A stretch of 19,860 nucleotides of DNA from Candidatus Kapaibacterium sp. (GTDB taxonomy: Bacteria > Bacteroidota > Ignavibacteria > Kapaibacteriales > UBA961), in assembly GCA_023253875.1 (NCBI GenBank), contig JALRFC010000010.1, forward strand, positions 1 through 19,860. The letters run 5' to 3'. The notes under the pieces were generated by a model. That model did no database searches. It was not told the DNA's origin and worked only from the letters and a program-made list of their open reading frames with translations. Positions 7,182-14,986 of the stretch are shown here, in pieces. Both the position numbers and the translations under genes were made by a program. Position 1 is the first letter of the stretch, and each line of letters opens with the position of its first letter.

Positions 7182-8083
7182 TCATGTGCCAAGGAAATGA
7201 CATCTGTCTGTACATCATGATTAATCAATCTATCTTTTTGGAGTGCCGGTACAATGATCTTAGTGAACCATACAAGATCAGAATCATCAATTGTATTTCC
7301 GATTAATTCATGCAGAACAATTGCCACATCACTTGCATAATTATTGGAATGTCGTAAAAACTCAATTGTTTTTCCACGCCAGATACGATTCGGAATATCT
7401 CTATGTGATGGTTCTCTCTTCTTCGTATTATTCTTTTTCATCATTACTTGAAATGCAGATGCGCAAACATCTTGCAATGGACATAGAGCACAATACACTG
7501 CATTCGCCTTGCAAAATTGTGCACCGATATCCATCATTGCTTGATGCCATTCTGATGAATTACCTCTTGGAAATATCTTCTCTGCAAAATCTGTTACTGT
7601 TTTGGTTGACATGTCATCTGGATGAGAGCATCCATTCATTCGAGAATAAATTCTTCGAATATTGACATCAATTACCGCTATATCCTTTCTATGTGCAAAG
7701 GACAGAATTGCAGAGGCAGTATATGGTCCAATACCAGGTAATCTCACTAAATCCGCATATTCATTCGGAATATTGCCACCATATTCTTCAACTATAGTTC
7801 TAGCACAGTCACGAAGTCTTAGTGCTCTATTATTATAGCCCAGTCCCTGCCATGCTATAATCATGTCTTGATTATTTGCCTTGGACAATGCATTGATATC
7901 AGGATACTGTGCTAGAAATATCGGAAAGCGTTCAGCTATTCTTGATGTTTGTGTTTGTTGTAACATATACTCGGAAATCAATACATGATATGAATCCGGG
8001 GAATCATAACGCCATGGAAATTCTCTGGCATTGAGAGAAAACCACTGTAAAATCTCACGATGAATCTTATGATACTCTTCCAT
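7178..8083 (-). CDS. mutY: A/G-specific adenine glycosylase MutY, short form without NUDIX-like domain
   Basis: It removes adenine mispaired with 8-oxoguanine or G in base-excision repair. The 301-residue protein has catalytic Glu38 in ISEYMLQQTQT, the helix-hairpin-helix LPGIGPYTA (115-123), and catalytic Asp139 in VIDVNIRR. The [4Fe-4S] ligands are C191-x6-C198-x2-C201-x5-C207. After the cluster, the usual NUDIX-like 8-oxoG-recognition domain is missing. Only about 90 residues remain, starting RDIPNRIWRGKTIEFL and ending in a winged-helix-like ALQKDRLIN, an architecture I know from short actinobacterial-type MutY proteins. I chose ATG 8083; TTG 8092 (MRNMEEY) is in frame, and the GAGG only 3 bases before the ATG leaves the choice open. 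A terminator of the upstream gene ends about 8 bases before this start. Confidence 0.92.
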   Translation of the reverse strand: MEEYHKIHREILQWFSLNAREFPWRYDSPDSYHVLISEYMLQQTQTSRIAERFPIFLAQYPDINALSKANNQDMIIAWQGLGYNNRALRLRDCARTIVEEYGGNIPNEYADLVRLPGIGPYTASAILSFAHRKDIAVIDVNIRRIYSRMNGCSHPDDMSTKTVTDFAEKIFPRGNSSEWHQAMMDIGAQFCKANAVYCALCPLQDVCASAFQVMMKKNNTKKREPSHRDIPNRIWRGKTIEFLRHSNNYASDVAIVLHELIGNTIDDSDLVWFTKIIVPALQKDRLINHDVQTDVISLAHE

Positions 8084-8090
8084 ATTCCTC

Positions 8091-8127
8091 AAAAAAATAA
8101 AGGCACCTCGTTCACAACGAAGTGCCT
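8091..8127 (-). terminator. Intrinsic terminator of the lipoprotein gene, abutting the mutY start
   Basis: On the minus strand AGGCACTTCGTT, GTG loop and AACGAGGTGCCT form a 12-bp stem with one G-U pair (plus-strand arms 8101-8112 and 8116-8127). A U-rich tract, TTTATTTTTTT, follows down to 8091. It lies 22 bases after the lipoprotein stop. The T-tract runs straight into the mutY start region, so mutY expression must come by read-through or from a promoter I cannot see. Confidence 0.85.
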
Positions 8128-8148
8128 CATCTTTTACGAATTTTTAGA

Positions 8149-9204
8149 TCATAACATGCGGAATGTTGTGATGCTCTTTTCAAAAACAGGCTTATAAACA
8201 TCCTGCTTAGGAATAAAATAATTCATGGTCACGCGGAACATTTTATCGCCTTTGATTGCGAAGTACACACGGCTTTGAACATTTCCACCAAATGAATAAT
8301 TCATATAATATGCTTCGACTCCACCCAATGTTGTTTTCGATGCAGCTGCTGCACCATATGCTTTCTTATTGTCTTCAACAATCTTGGAAAGATTTTTTTG
8401 TTTGGAAGCATCAATCACATCAACTTGAATCGTACAATCGAGTCGATCACCTTGGAAGCTGACAGAGTATATCGTACCCGCATTTTGGGTTTTCACTCCA
8501 TTGAAATTATCCGGAACAGAAATTGAAAATCCGGTACCATTTACCACTCTGCTAGTCAAAGATGGTGGCGCTGCTTCAGCATTCTGAACAACAGTATCAG
8601 GTTTCTTTTCAATTGGATTGGAAGCAGGAATGAAATTCTTGGCGATATTGTCAAATGTTGGTTTATAGAAAGAATATGAATCAGAAAATGCACTGAATTC
8701 AAGGACTGTTGCATAAGCTGTGTCTTTCACAACGATATACTTCTCTCCTTCATACAAACCATCTTTTAGATTATATCGATAGCGCAATCTATATGCAGGC
8801 AAACCGGCAATAGTTGTTCTTCTCTTCTCAGTGTATAATGAATCACTGATCATATCTGTCATATTGTCCAACACAATGGAATCCAAAATTCTTCCGCGTG
8901 TAGGCTGTAGAAACACAGCAATCTGAGCGGCAGAATTATTGATTTCACCGGGCATTGCATACACTTTACGGAATGCATCACTGGCATCTTTTCCAGGAAA
9001 TGCCATGAATCTGCGACCTGATTCTTTCTGTAATTCTTTCCAATTACCAGGATATTGTACTTTGAAAGATGTAGTTGGATCAGTATATGTTTGTAATGAA
9101 CCTAATGGTTCAGGACCCTTCGATTTTTCACCGCATCCCAAAAGGAACATGGCGAGTATGAATACAGTAAGTCCTTTCACTGAAAAGTATTTGGAAATAT
9201 CCAT
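8149..9204 (-). CDS. Lipoprotein with two PsbP/DcrB-like repeat domains
   Basis: I chose the ATG at 9204 because it puts a lipoprotein signal at the very N-terminus: MDISKYFSVKGLTVFILAMFLLGC, with lipobox LLGC and Cys24 as the lipidated residue. The longer frame from 9255 would bury this signal. The mature 328-residue protein has two similar units. Unit one runs from FKVQYPGNWKEL through AGLPAYRLRYRY and EKYIVVKDTAYATVLEFSA to YKPTFDNIAKNF. Unit two runs from FSISVPDNFNGV through LGGVEAYYMNYSF and RVYFAIKGDKMFRVTMNYF to YKPVFEKSITTF. Each matches the strand-helix plan of PsbP-like/DcrB-like lipoprotein domains. A Pro/Ala/Glu-rich linker (EKKPDTVVQNAEAAPPS) separates them. It is probably anchored in the outer or inner membrane, facing the periplasm; its ligand is unknown. 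It has its own promoter and terminator. Confidence 0.85.
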   Translation of the reverse strand: MDISKYFSVKGLTVFILAMFLLGCGEKSKGPEPLGSLQTYTDPTTSFKVQYPGNWKELQKESGRRFMAFPGKDASDAFRKVYAMPGEINNSAAQIAVFLQPTRGRILDSIVLDNMTDMISDSLYTEKRRTTIAGLPAYRLRYRYNLKDGLYEGEKYIVVKDTAYATVLEFSAFSDSYSFYKPTFDNIAKNFIPASNPIEKKPDTVVQNAEAAPPSLTSRVVNGTGFSISVPDNFNGVKTQNAGTIYSVSFQGDRLDCTIQVDVIDASKQKNLSKIVEDNKKAYGAAAASKTTLGGVEAYYMNYSFGGNVQSRVYFAIKGDKMFRVTMNYFIPKQDVYKPVFEKSITTFRML

Positions 9205-9257
9205 GAGCGAAGGTTCTCCAGAACAATCAAATATTGTATGAAAAAAGTTGAACACGA

Positions 9258-9287
9258 CAAAGATAGAAAACTCCGATGAGAATTCAA
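9258..9287 (-). promoter_or_regulatory. Bacteroidota-type promoter of the lipoprotein gene (TTG-N19-TATCTTTG)
   Basis: On the minus strand TTG (9287-9285) and TATCTTTG (9265-9258) are separated by 19 bases, the best full match to the TTG-N17-23-TAnnTTTG consensus in the window. Transcription would start near 9251, giving a leader of about 47 bases before the ATG at 9204. Confidence 0.7.
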
Positions 9288-9292
9288 TTTCA

Positions 9293-9314
9293 GGAAATCA
9301 TTACATGATGTTCC
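9293..9314 (-). terminator. Possible hairpin terminator after isocitrate dehydrogenase
   Basis: GGAA-ATCAT, TAC loop and ATGAT-G-TTCC form a 9-bp stem with one bulged G, six bases past the idh stop. No good U-tract follows on the minus strand, so it may instead be a 3' end stabiliser. Confidence 0.35.
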
Positions 9315-9319
9315 GGAAA

Positions 9320-10705
9320 TTATTCTCCTTGAGCCTTGGAAAACAAGGGTTGATCACCTTCTTTATGAAGAATTTCAACATGATTCCAGATATATTCCTT
9401 TGGAAATGCATTGAGCAAGGCAATCACATCATCATGCTCTACCGGTTTTTCGGCATAGAAACGACAACGGAAATGATCAACCAAAAGAATATCAGGAGTG
9501 ACTCCCGGATAAATTTTTGTCCCACGATTTGAAATCATTGCAAGCTTGAAATCGCCTATTGTTTCAGGCAATACAGGCAATCCAGTTTTTGATCGAACAA
9601 ATACATCTACCCCATGAATGCTCCAAGGTTGCTGCTCAACTGTAAGCGGTTCATGTTCAATGATGATTTTGGTCGGTGTTTCAAGTGCAGTTGATTCATC
9701 TTCAGGAGCAATTCTCTCACAAATCGCATTGGTGAATTCATGCGTATTTGCGCTTCCACCCAAATCTCCTGTTTTAATTCCCGCTTCCAATGTTTCTTGC
9801 AATGCTTGTTCAATGCGATTTGCATAACCATTCAAACCAAGATATCTTAGCATTTGTAAACCTGACAATAGAATCGCCGTTGGATTTGCAAGTCCTTTTC
9901 CTGCGATATCAGGTGCAGAGCCATGTACTGCTTCAAATACTGCTGAGTCCTTACCAATATTACCACCGGGAGCAACGCCCAAACCACCGACAAGACCGGC
10001 GCATAAGTCGCTCGCGATATCACCAAATAAATTGGGTAATAATAAAACATCGAATTGTTCAGGCTTTGTCACCAATTGCATACATAGATTATCAATCAAT
10101 ATATCATCATGTTGAATATGAGGATACTCTGTTGCAACTTCTTGGAAAGAGCGTAGGAATAAACCATCAGTGATTTTTTGGATATTCGCTTTGTGTACAC
10201 AAGTCACACGATTGCGACCACTGAGATTTGCCATTTCAAAAGCATATCTGGCAGCATTGCGTGAACCTGAGCGCGTAATCAATCGAAGACATTGTGCTAC
10301 TTCAGGAGATTGTTGATGTTCAATTCCACCATAAGTATCTTCCAAATTCTCACGAACGATGATCAAGTCAACATTATCAAATCTTGTCTTGATACCTGGC
10401 AATGACTTAGAAGGACGCACATTGGCAAACAAATCCAAAGCCTTGCGAATAGTCACATTGATGCTCTTATGTCCACCACCAATTGGTGTAGTTGTTGGAG
10501 CCTTCAGGGCTACTTTATTTCTAATGATGGAGTCCAATGTTTCTTGAGGAATGCCATTTCCATATTTCTCAATGCAATACAAACCTGCATCTGCCTCTTC
10601 CCAAGTAATGGGTACATTAGCAGCAGCAAAGATGGTTTGTACCGAATGTGCGATTTCCGGACCAATGCCATCGCCTTTTATCAATGTGACCGTTTGTTTA
10701 CTCAT
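9320..10705 (-). CDS. Isocitrate dehydrogenase with C-terminal extension domain, predicted NAD-dependent
   Basis: It oxidises isocitrate to 2-oxoglutarate and CO2 in the TCA cycle. The 461-residue protein has the beta-decarboxylating dehydrogenase fold up to about residue 335. Isocitrate-binding residues sit in SINVTIRKALDLFANVRPSKS (Ser81, Asn83, Arg87, Arg97) and VREN (Arg118). Tyr125 and Lys172 are the acid/base pair, and Asp205, Asp229 and Asp233 bind the metal. The cofactor loop reads HGSAPDIAGKGLANPTA. Asp266-Ile267 replaces the Lys-Tyr of NADP enzymes, which predicts NAD. About 125 extra residues follow (from TKIIIEHEPLTVEQQPWSIHGVDVFVRSKTGLPVLP onward), as in Thermus/Rickettsia-type enzymes. 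It is the last gene of the ddl-ftsL run, 28 bases after the ftsL-like gene, with no promoter signature in that gap. Confidence 0.93.
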   Translation of the reverse strand: MSKQTVTLIKGDGIGPEIAHSVQTIFAAANVPITWEEADAGLYCIEKYGNGIPQETLDSIIRNKVALKAPTTTPIGGGHKSINVTIRKALDLFANVRPSKSLPGIKTRFDNVDLIIVRENLEDTYGGIEHQQSPEVAQCLRLITRSGSRNAARYAFEMANLSGRNRVTCVHKANIQKITDGLFLRSFQEVATEYPHIQHDDILIDNLCMQLVTKPEQFDVLLLPNLFGDIASDLCAGLVGGLGVAPGGNIGKDSAVFEAVHGSAPDIAGKGLANPTAILLSGLQMLRYLGLNGYANRIEQALQETLEAGIKTGDLGGSANTHEFTNAICERIAPEDESTALETPTKIIIEHEPLTVEQQPWSIHGVDVFVRSKTGLPVLPETIGDFKLAMISNRGTKIYPGVTPDILLVDHFRCRFYAEKPVEHDDVIALLNAFPKEYIWNHVEILHKEGDQPLFSKAQGE

Positions 10706-10733
10706 GTTTGTCTATATCTATAAAATGAATGAA

Positions 10734-11069
10734 TCAAGGTGTTATGCTCGTAGGAGCTTTTGGATTGGGAATCATACCCAATCTTTGCTTTGCCAATTCC
10801 GTAATTCGAGATGCTGATTGCATGTCCAATACTTTCGATTTCAAATGCTGATTCATTGAAACGAGAGAATCACGTTTCTTTTCCAATGATCTGATTTCAT
10901 TCAGCATTTTATTGATGCGCATCACATTATTGATGTAAATCGCAGTACCTCCTGCAGCAACAAATAGTACAAATAAGAGAGTCATTCTATTGAATACCTT
11001 TTTTGCCTTGCTCAGCTTTGGCGATTCAGGTTTGGACTGATTCTCAGTATGCACCTTATTTTTTGACAT
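10734..11069 (-). CDS. FtsL/DivIC-like septum-formation protein
   Basis: This 111-residue single-pass membrane protein has a basic, Lys-rich cytoplasmic tail (1-28), one membrane segment (about 29-47, LLFVLFVAAGGTAIYI), then a coiled coil (INKMLNEIRSLEKKRDSLVSMNQHL). It ends with ITELAKQRLGMIPNP, the FtsL/DivIC-type terminal helix. Such proteins form the FtsQ-FtsL-FtsB/DivIC complex that activates septal peptidoglycan synthesis. Sequence alone does not separate FtsL from FtsB/DivIC. Its ATG shares one base with the ddl stop (TGATG at 11071-11067), so it is translationally coupled to D-Ala-D-Ala synthesis. The pairing of ddl with a divisome gene fits a shrunken division/cell-wall cluster. Confidence 0.82.
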   Translation of the reverse strand: MSKNKVHTENQSKPESPKLSKAKKVFNRMTLLFVLFVAAGGTAIYINNVMRINKMLNEIRSLEKKRDSLVSMNQHLKSKVLDMQSASRITELAKQRLGMIPNPKAPTSITP

Positions 11070-12082
11070 CAGGATAATTCAATGATGCGTTCACAAAGTT
11101 CAGGAAATGAAATTCCATGTTCTTTTGCTGCCATGGGTACCAAACTTGTTGCACTGAAACCGGGAATGGTATTGACTTCCAGACAATAAGGAACATGTTC
11201 TTCATCGAGTCTGAAATCCACTCGGCTATAGGCAGTGCAACCGAGAACTTTATGGGCAGAAACAGCAAGATTCTGTACAAATTCAGTGATATCATCTCCT
11301 AATTCAGCGGGACAATGGTATTGAGTCTCGCCTTTGGTGTATTTATGCTTATAATCATAAAATCCACCTTCAGGAACAATTTCAATGATTGGTAAAGCCT
11401 CATCTCCCAGGACAGCAACAGTTAATTCCCTACCTTCGATATATGACTCTATCAAAATAGTATCGGCAAATTGTCCTGCCTCTTCCAATGCCATTTGCAA
11501 AGATTCCACATTGGGTCCATGCAGAATAGTCATACCAACAGTTGAACCCTGATTATTTGGTTTTATGACCAAAGAACCCGGTAAATCCTCGATGATTTCA
11601 TTCAATACGTCCATATCGGTGAAATCCCCCTTGCTCTTCTTCGCAATGGCCCAAGGAGGAGTCATGATATTAGTTGCCGACATCATTATTTTCGAAGCCA
11701 CTTTATCCATGCATAGCGCACTCGACAATACTTTGCTACCGGTATATCGAATACCTCTTGCCTCAAGAAGCGCCTGAAATATTCCGTCTTCTCCATTAGT
11801 ACCATGTATGAGCATGAAAGCGATGTCAATTCCATCAAATGCACGTGACATCACACATTCTAATAATCGTTGTGTAGGCAATCCGAGGATTTCCTCACTC
11901 GGCAAAACGGAGGGATCAATGTCAATCTGTTCTTTCATGCGTATGCAATCAGCACCAAATGCAGGATCTATGATACGAATGGAATGACCGAGAGATTCCA
12001 AAGCATTTGTTGCTGCAAGACCGCCAACCAGCGAAACATTTCTCTCAGGTGAAATTCCTCCGCAAATAACTGCTATGTTCAT
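11069..12082 (-). CDS. ddl: D-alanine--D-alanine ligase
   Basis: This ATP-grasp enzyme joins two D-Ala for the peptidoglycan stem peptide. The 337-residue length is usual. Motifs in order are: GGISPERNVSL (N-terminal Glu/Ser of the substrate site), LIHGTNGEDGIFQALLE, YTGSKVLSSALCMDKVASK, LVIKPNNQGSTVGM (ATP-grasp lysine and Ser loop), ESYIEGRELTVAVLG, FYDYKHKYTKG (the loop with the Tyr that favours D-Ala-D-Ala), AYSRVDFRLDE and CLEVNTIPGFSATSLVP (metal-binding Glu/Asn). The Tyr-Asp-Tyr-Lys loop argues for a normal D-Ala:D-Ala product rather than D-Ala-D-Lac. It starts at ATG 12082, 26 bases after the small membrane protein gene, and overlaps the ftsL-like gene. Its product feeds the MurF reaction encoded at 19225. 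Confidence 0.96.
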   Translation of the reverse strand: MNIAVICGGISPERNVSLVGGLAATNALESLGHSIRIIDPAFGADCIRMKEQIDIDPSVLPSEEILGLPTQRLLECVMSRAFDGIDIAFMLIHGTNGEDGIFQALLEARGIRYTGSKVLSSALCMDKVASKIMMSATNIMTPPWAIAKKSKGDFTDMDVLNEIIEDLPGSLVIKPNNQGSTVGMTILHGPNVESLQMALEEAGQFADTILIESYIEGRELTVAVLGDEALPIIEIVPEGGFYDYKHKYTKGETQYHCPAELGDDITEFVQNLAVSAHKVLGCTAYSRVDFRLDEEHVPYCLEVNTIPGFSATSLVPMAAKEHGISFPELCERIIELS

Positions 12083-12108
12083 GAAAGATTCCGTTCAATG
12101 AATGTGAA

Positions 12109-12312
12109 TTAGAGTTCCAATTTTGCGAAAATTCGCTTTCTCAAAGCATGAAGTCCCACAACCGCAATCATAAGACAAATACCGGCAATGATGAAGAGCA
12201 AGTCGCCTTGAATGAAATAACCCGCAAAAAAGGCCAATGCAGCAAGGAAATTGCTGATTTGCAGAACAAGAATCGCTTTTTTGATCTTGCCGATGAGAGC
12301 ATCATTACTCAT
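12109..12312 (-). CDS. Small two-segment membrane protein, function unknown
   Basis: This 67-residue protein has a basic N-terminus (GKIKKA), two hydrophobic segments (about 13-34 and 36-56, LQISNFLAALAFFAGYF and LLFIIAGICLMIAVVGLHA) and a basic end (LRKRIFAKLEL), predicting a helical hairpin. It is short, but coding is supported by the clean membrane topology, the position 26 bases before ddl on the same strand, and a TAnnTTTG element upstream. The plus-strand reading frame overlapping it (12148-12453) shows no such features. It is probably first in the ddl transcript. No family recognised. Confidence 0.7.
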   Translation of the reverse strand: MSNDALIGKIKKAILVLQISNFLAALAFFAGYFIQGDLLFIIAGICLMIAVVGLHALRKRIFAKLEL

Positions 12313-12347
12313 AATTTGTTTTGTTGCTTTATTGGTGATAAGACTGC

Positions 12348-12355
12348 AAAAATAT
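12348..12355 (-). promoter_or_regulatory. Promoter -7 element of the ddl operon (TATTTTTG)
   Basis: Minus-strand TATTTTTG lies 36 bases before the ATG at 12312 and matches TAnnTTTG exactly. No TTG lies at the expected -33 distance, so support is the -7 match and position only. Confidence 0.4.
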
Positions 12356-12371
12356 CAAAAAGTCCTCATTT

Positions 12372-12389
12372 TTCAGGGGTTTTCCTGAA
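12372..12389. repeat. Short inverted repeat in the ddl/pheT divergent intergenic region
   Basis: TTCAGG (12372-12377) and CCTGAA (12384-12389) are perfect reverse complements around six bases. It lies in the 223-base gap between divergent transcripts, just upstream of the ddl-side -7 element. It could be a regulator site, but is short enough to be chance. Confidence 0.3.
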
Positions 12390-12466
12390 GTCATTATACC
12401 TTTTTGATACATTATCGTTCAGTGGACTCATTGGAGAGATACTATCACCATAAGCCAAATGAGCAG

Positions 12467-12474
12467 TATATTTG
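12467..12474 (+). promoter_or_regulatory. Promoter -7 element of the pheT unit (TATATTTG)
   Basis: TATATTTG matches TAnnTTTG exactly, 62 bases before the pheT ATG. The nearest TTG (12431-12433) is too far away for a normal -33. The implied start near 12480 gives a leader of about 55 bases. Confidence 0.45.
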
Positions 12475-12535
12475 CATGTTCTGATGATAGTCATCTCCCT
12501 ATAATCACTGTTTACGCCACCATATTTCTATTGCA

Positions 12536-14986
12536 ATGATTGCTTCACTTCAATGGTTGAAAGAATGTTATCCTTTTGAAATGCCGATACAAACATTGGC
12601 TGATGGTCTTACCATGCTCGGAATTGAAGTGGAATCTATCCGCGATGAAGCAGCTGCATATACTGGATTTATAACCGGAAAAGTACTGAAAAGAGAAGCG
12701 CATCCAAATGCAGATGCTTTGTCTTTATGCACTGTCACGAATGGGTCTGAAGAAAGCATCATCATTTGTGGTGCGCCTAATGTGGATGCCGGACAGACTG
12801 TCATCATAGCCCAATCCGGTGCCATCGTACCAAATGGTGGTTTTGCAATCGGCAAAAGAAAGATTCGGGGCATTGAATCCAATGGCATGATTTGCAGTAC
12901 ATATGAATTGAATCTGGGTGAAGATGATGGTGGTATTTGGGTGCTTCCGAATGATACACCAATCGGCCTGCCATTGGCTGAATTACTCGGCATCAATGAT
13001 ATTTTCCTTGAAATTGGCATCACACCCAATCGTGCTGATTGCTTGAGTCATATTGGACTTGCACGAGAAATTGCCATTCTAGCAGGAAATTCTCAAAAGG
13101 TGATGATACCCGGGAAAGAAGAAGCATTACATGTCTATGAACAAAGAGCTCATGCGGGAAATCCAACAATCACTATTGAAAATCCCGAACTATGCCATCG
13201 CTATATTGGCTTACGATTACAGGGAATCACGAATGGTGAATCACCTGATTGGCTCAAAAAAAGAATTGAATCCATTGGACTTCGACCCAAAAATATCGTG
13301 GTTGACATTAGTAATTATGTGATGTTTGAAACAGGTCAGCCATTGCACACATTCGATGCTGATTTGATAGCAGGAAATTCCATCATCATCAAAACAGCAA
13401 TTGCAGAACAACAGTTTGATACTCTCGATGGCAAAGAACGCTTATTGGATGATTCCATGCTCCTTATTTGTGATGCAGAGCGGCCAATCGCAATTGCCGG
13501 TGTCATGGGAGGTAAGAATAGCGAGATTTCTGAAAACACCACTTCTGTGTTTATAGAATCAGCATATTTTCATCCATCATCCATTCGCAAAACAGCAAAG
13601 CAACTCGGTATTTCAAGCGATGCGGCATATCGTTTCGAGCGTGGTGTTGACATCAATATGCTCCCACATGCGGCACTGCGTGCAGCACACATGATCATCG
13701 AATTGGCAGGCGGAACCATTGCAGATGATATGCAAGACATTTATCCAACAGTGCATGAAGAACGACATATCACAATTCGCGCACAAAAGGCGAGTGCAAT
13801 GCTTGGAAGGGAGCTGGACATCCACACTATGAGATCATGCTTGGAAGCAATAGACTGTACAATCCTTGTGCAGAATGATGATTCTTTATCAATATCTGCA
13901 CCGAGTCATCGCATAGATATCAATGAAGAGATTGATCTCATTGAAGAAATTGCTCGCATCATTGGCTATGACAATCTACCGTATAATACCGATGTACGAT
14001 TCCCCGGTGACAGTCACATTCATGCAACATTACAATCACCGCAATTGCGAAATCGTATCAGACAACAGTTGATGTCAATGGGTATGCAGGAAATCGTTAC
14101 CTATTCCTTCATGGATGCAAAGAAAGCTGAGATATACACAAAAGATTTCGTCACTCTCAAAAATCCTTTGGGCGAAGAGTTCTCTGCAATGCGACCATCT
14201 TTGATTCCGGCATCTTTGGATTGTATTTCAAGAAATTGGAATGCAGGGCAAAAGAATCTTTCTTTCTTTGATATCGGCAGAGTATTTCATAAAGATGCTA
14301 CAGTAAAAGATTCCGTTTCCACACTATCCGGTTATCGTGAACGAGAGCATCTTTTGATTACGCTCACGGGAAATATCACCGGAGATCATTGGAAGCATAA
14401 GAGTAGATCCATTGACTTTTATGATGCAAAAGGAATCACCGAAGCAATACTGCACTCTTGCGATATTCATCAATACTCATCCGGCAATACTATTCCGGAA
14501 CACTTTGCACCAGCAACAGTAATGAGTTCGAATGCCATTGCGTTCACTGCTTCCAAACACATGATAGCATGTGTAGGACAACTCCTTCCCGCTTATTGCA
14601 AGACTTTCAATTGTGAAATGCCCGTCTATGCAATCATCATTGATTTGACCGCAGTGTATCAACTCAAGAAAGTACAAACCGTATTCACACCAATCAGTAT
14701 CTTTCCTGCAGTGGAAAGAGATTTGGCATTCATCCTTGATAAAGAACATACGGCGAAGAGTATTATCGGAACAGCAAAGAATTCTGCTGGCGCTCTCCTG
14801 ACAAATATTGATGTATTCGATGTGTTTGAAGGAAAATCCATTGGTGAAGGTAAAAAATCCATTGGACTTCGTTGTAGATTCCAATCTTCTGAAAGAACAT
14901 TGGTAGAGGAAGAAATACAAACTGCGATTGCATCCATCATTAATGCCGTCCAACATGCGCATCAAGCAGATTTGAGGTCAATGTGA
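12536..14986 (+). CDS. pheT: Phenylalanine--tRNA ligase beta subunit
   Basis: It forms the (alpha-beta)2 synthetase that charges tRNA-Phe; the catalytic alpha subunit (pheS) is not in the window. The 816-residue length is normal for a full bacterial beta subunit. Domains in order are: N-terminal MIASLQWLKE...GIEVESI; the EMAP/OB tRNA-binding fold (about 40-150, FITGKVLKREAHPNADALSLC to GMICSTYELNLGEDDGG); B3/B4 (about 210-380, with GVMGG and FHPSSIRKTAKQLGISSDAAYRFERGVD) carrying the editing site; B5 (about 410-480, SHRIDINEEIDLIEEIARIIGYDNLP); the synthetase-like core (RNRIRQQLMSMGMQEIVTYSFMD); and the FDX-ACB anticodon-binding domain (about 720-815, ISIFPAVERDLAFILD to LRCRFQSSERTL). Nothing is missing. 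Its stop overlaps the start of the next gene by one base (TGATG). Confidence 0.97.
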   Translation: MIASLQWLKECYPFEMPIQTLADGLTMLGIEVESIRDEAAAYTGFITGKVLKREAHPNADALSLCTVTNGSEESIIICGAPNVDAGQTVIIAQSGAIVPNGGFAIGKRKIRGIESNGMICSTYELNLGEDDGGIWVLPNDTPIGLPLAELLGINDIFLEIGITPNRADCLSHIGLAREIAILAGNSQKVMIPGKEEALHVYEQRAHAGNPTITIENPELCHRYIGLRLQGITNGESPDWLKKRIESIGLRPKNIVVDISNYVMFETGQPLHTFDADLIAGNSIIIKTAIAEQQFDTLDGKERLLDDSMLLICDAERPIAIAGVMGGKNSEISENTTSVFIESAYFHPSSIRKTAKQLGISSDAAYRFERGVDINMLPHAALRAAHMIIELAGGTIADDMQDIYPTVHEERHITIRAQKASAMLGRELDIHTMRSCLEAIDCTILVQNDDSLSISAPSHRIDINEEIDLIEEIARIIGYDNLPYNTDVRFPGDSHIHATLQSPQLRNRIRQQLMSMGMQEIVTYSFMDAKKAEIYTKDFVTLKNPLGEEFSAMRPSLIPASLDCISRNWNAGQKNLSFFDIGRVFHKDATVKDSVSTLSGYREREHLLITLTGNITGDHWKHKSRSIDFYDAKGITEAILHSCDIHQYSSGNTIPEHFAPATVMSSNAIAFTASKHMIACVGQLLPAYCKTFNCEMPVYAIIIDLTAVYQLKKVQTVFTPISIFPAVERDLAFILDKEHTAKSIIGTAKNSAGALLTNIDVFDVFEGKSIGEGKKSIGLRCRFQSSERTLVEEEIQTAIASIINAVQHAHQADLRSM

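Noticed and set aside
9248..9532. 94-aa plus-strand frame between lipoprotein and idh
   Set aside because: It overlaps the idh 3' end in antisense and the well-formed lipoprotein promoter; no family features.
12148..12453. 101-aa plus-strand frame in the ddl/pheT divergent region
   Set aside because: It is mostly antisense to the small membrane protein, has a low-complexity polar composition and no start context; the minus-strand gene has clear membrane topology and operon position.
12568..13029. 153-aa minus-strand frame inside pheT
   Set aside because: It is antisense to the conserved tRNA-binding domain of pheT; its composition mirrors the codons of the real gene.
14477..14965. 162-aa minus-strand frame inside pheT
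   Set aside because: It is fully antisense to the conserved FDX-ACB region of pheT and Cys/Phe-rich in the way of shadow frames.
12536..14986. pheT without pheS as a broken operon
   Set aside because: pheS and pheT are separated in many genomes; the gene is intact.
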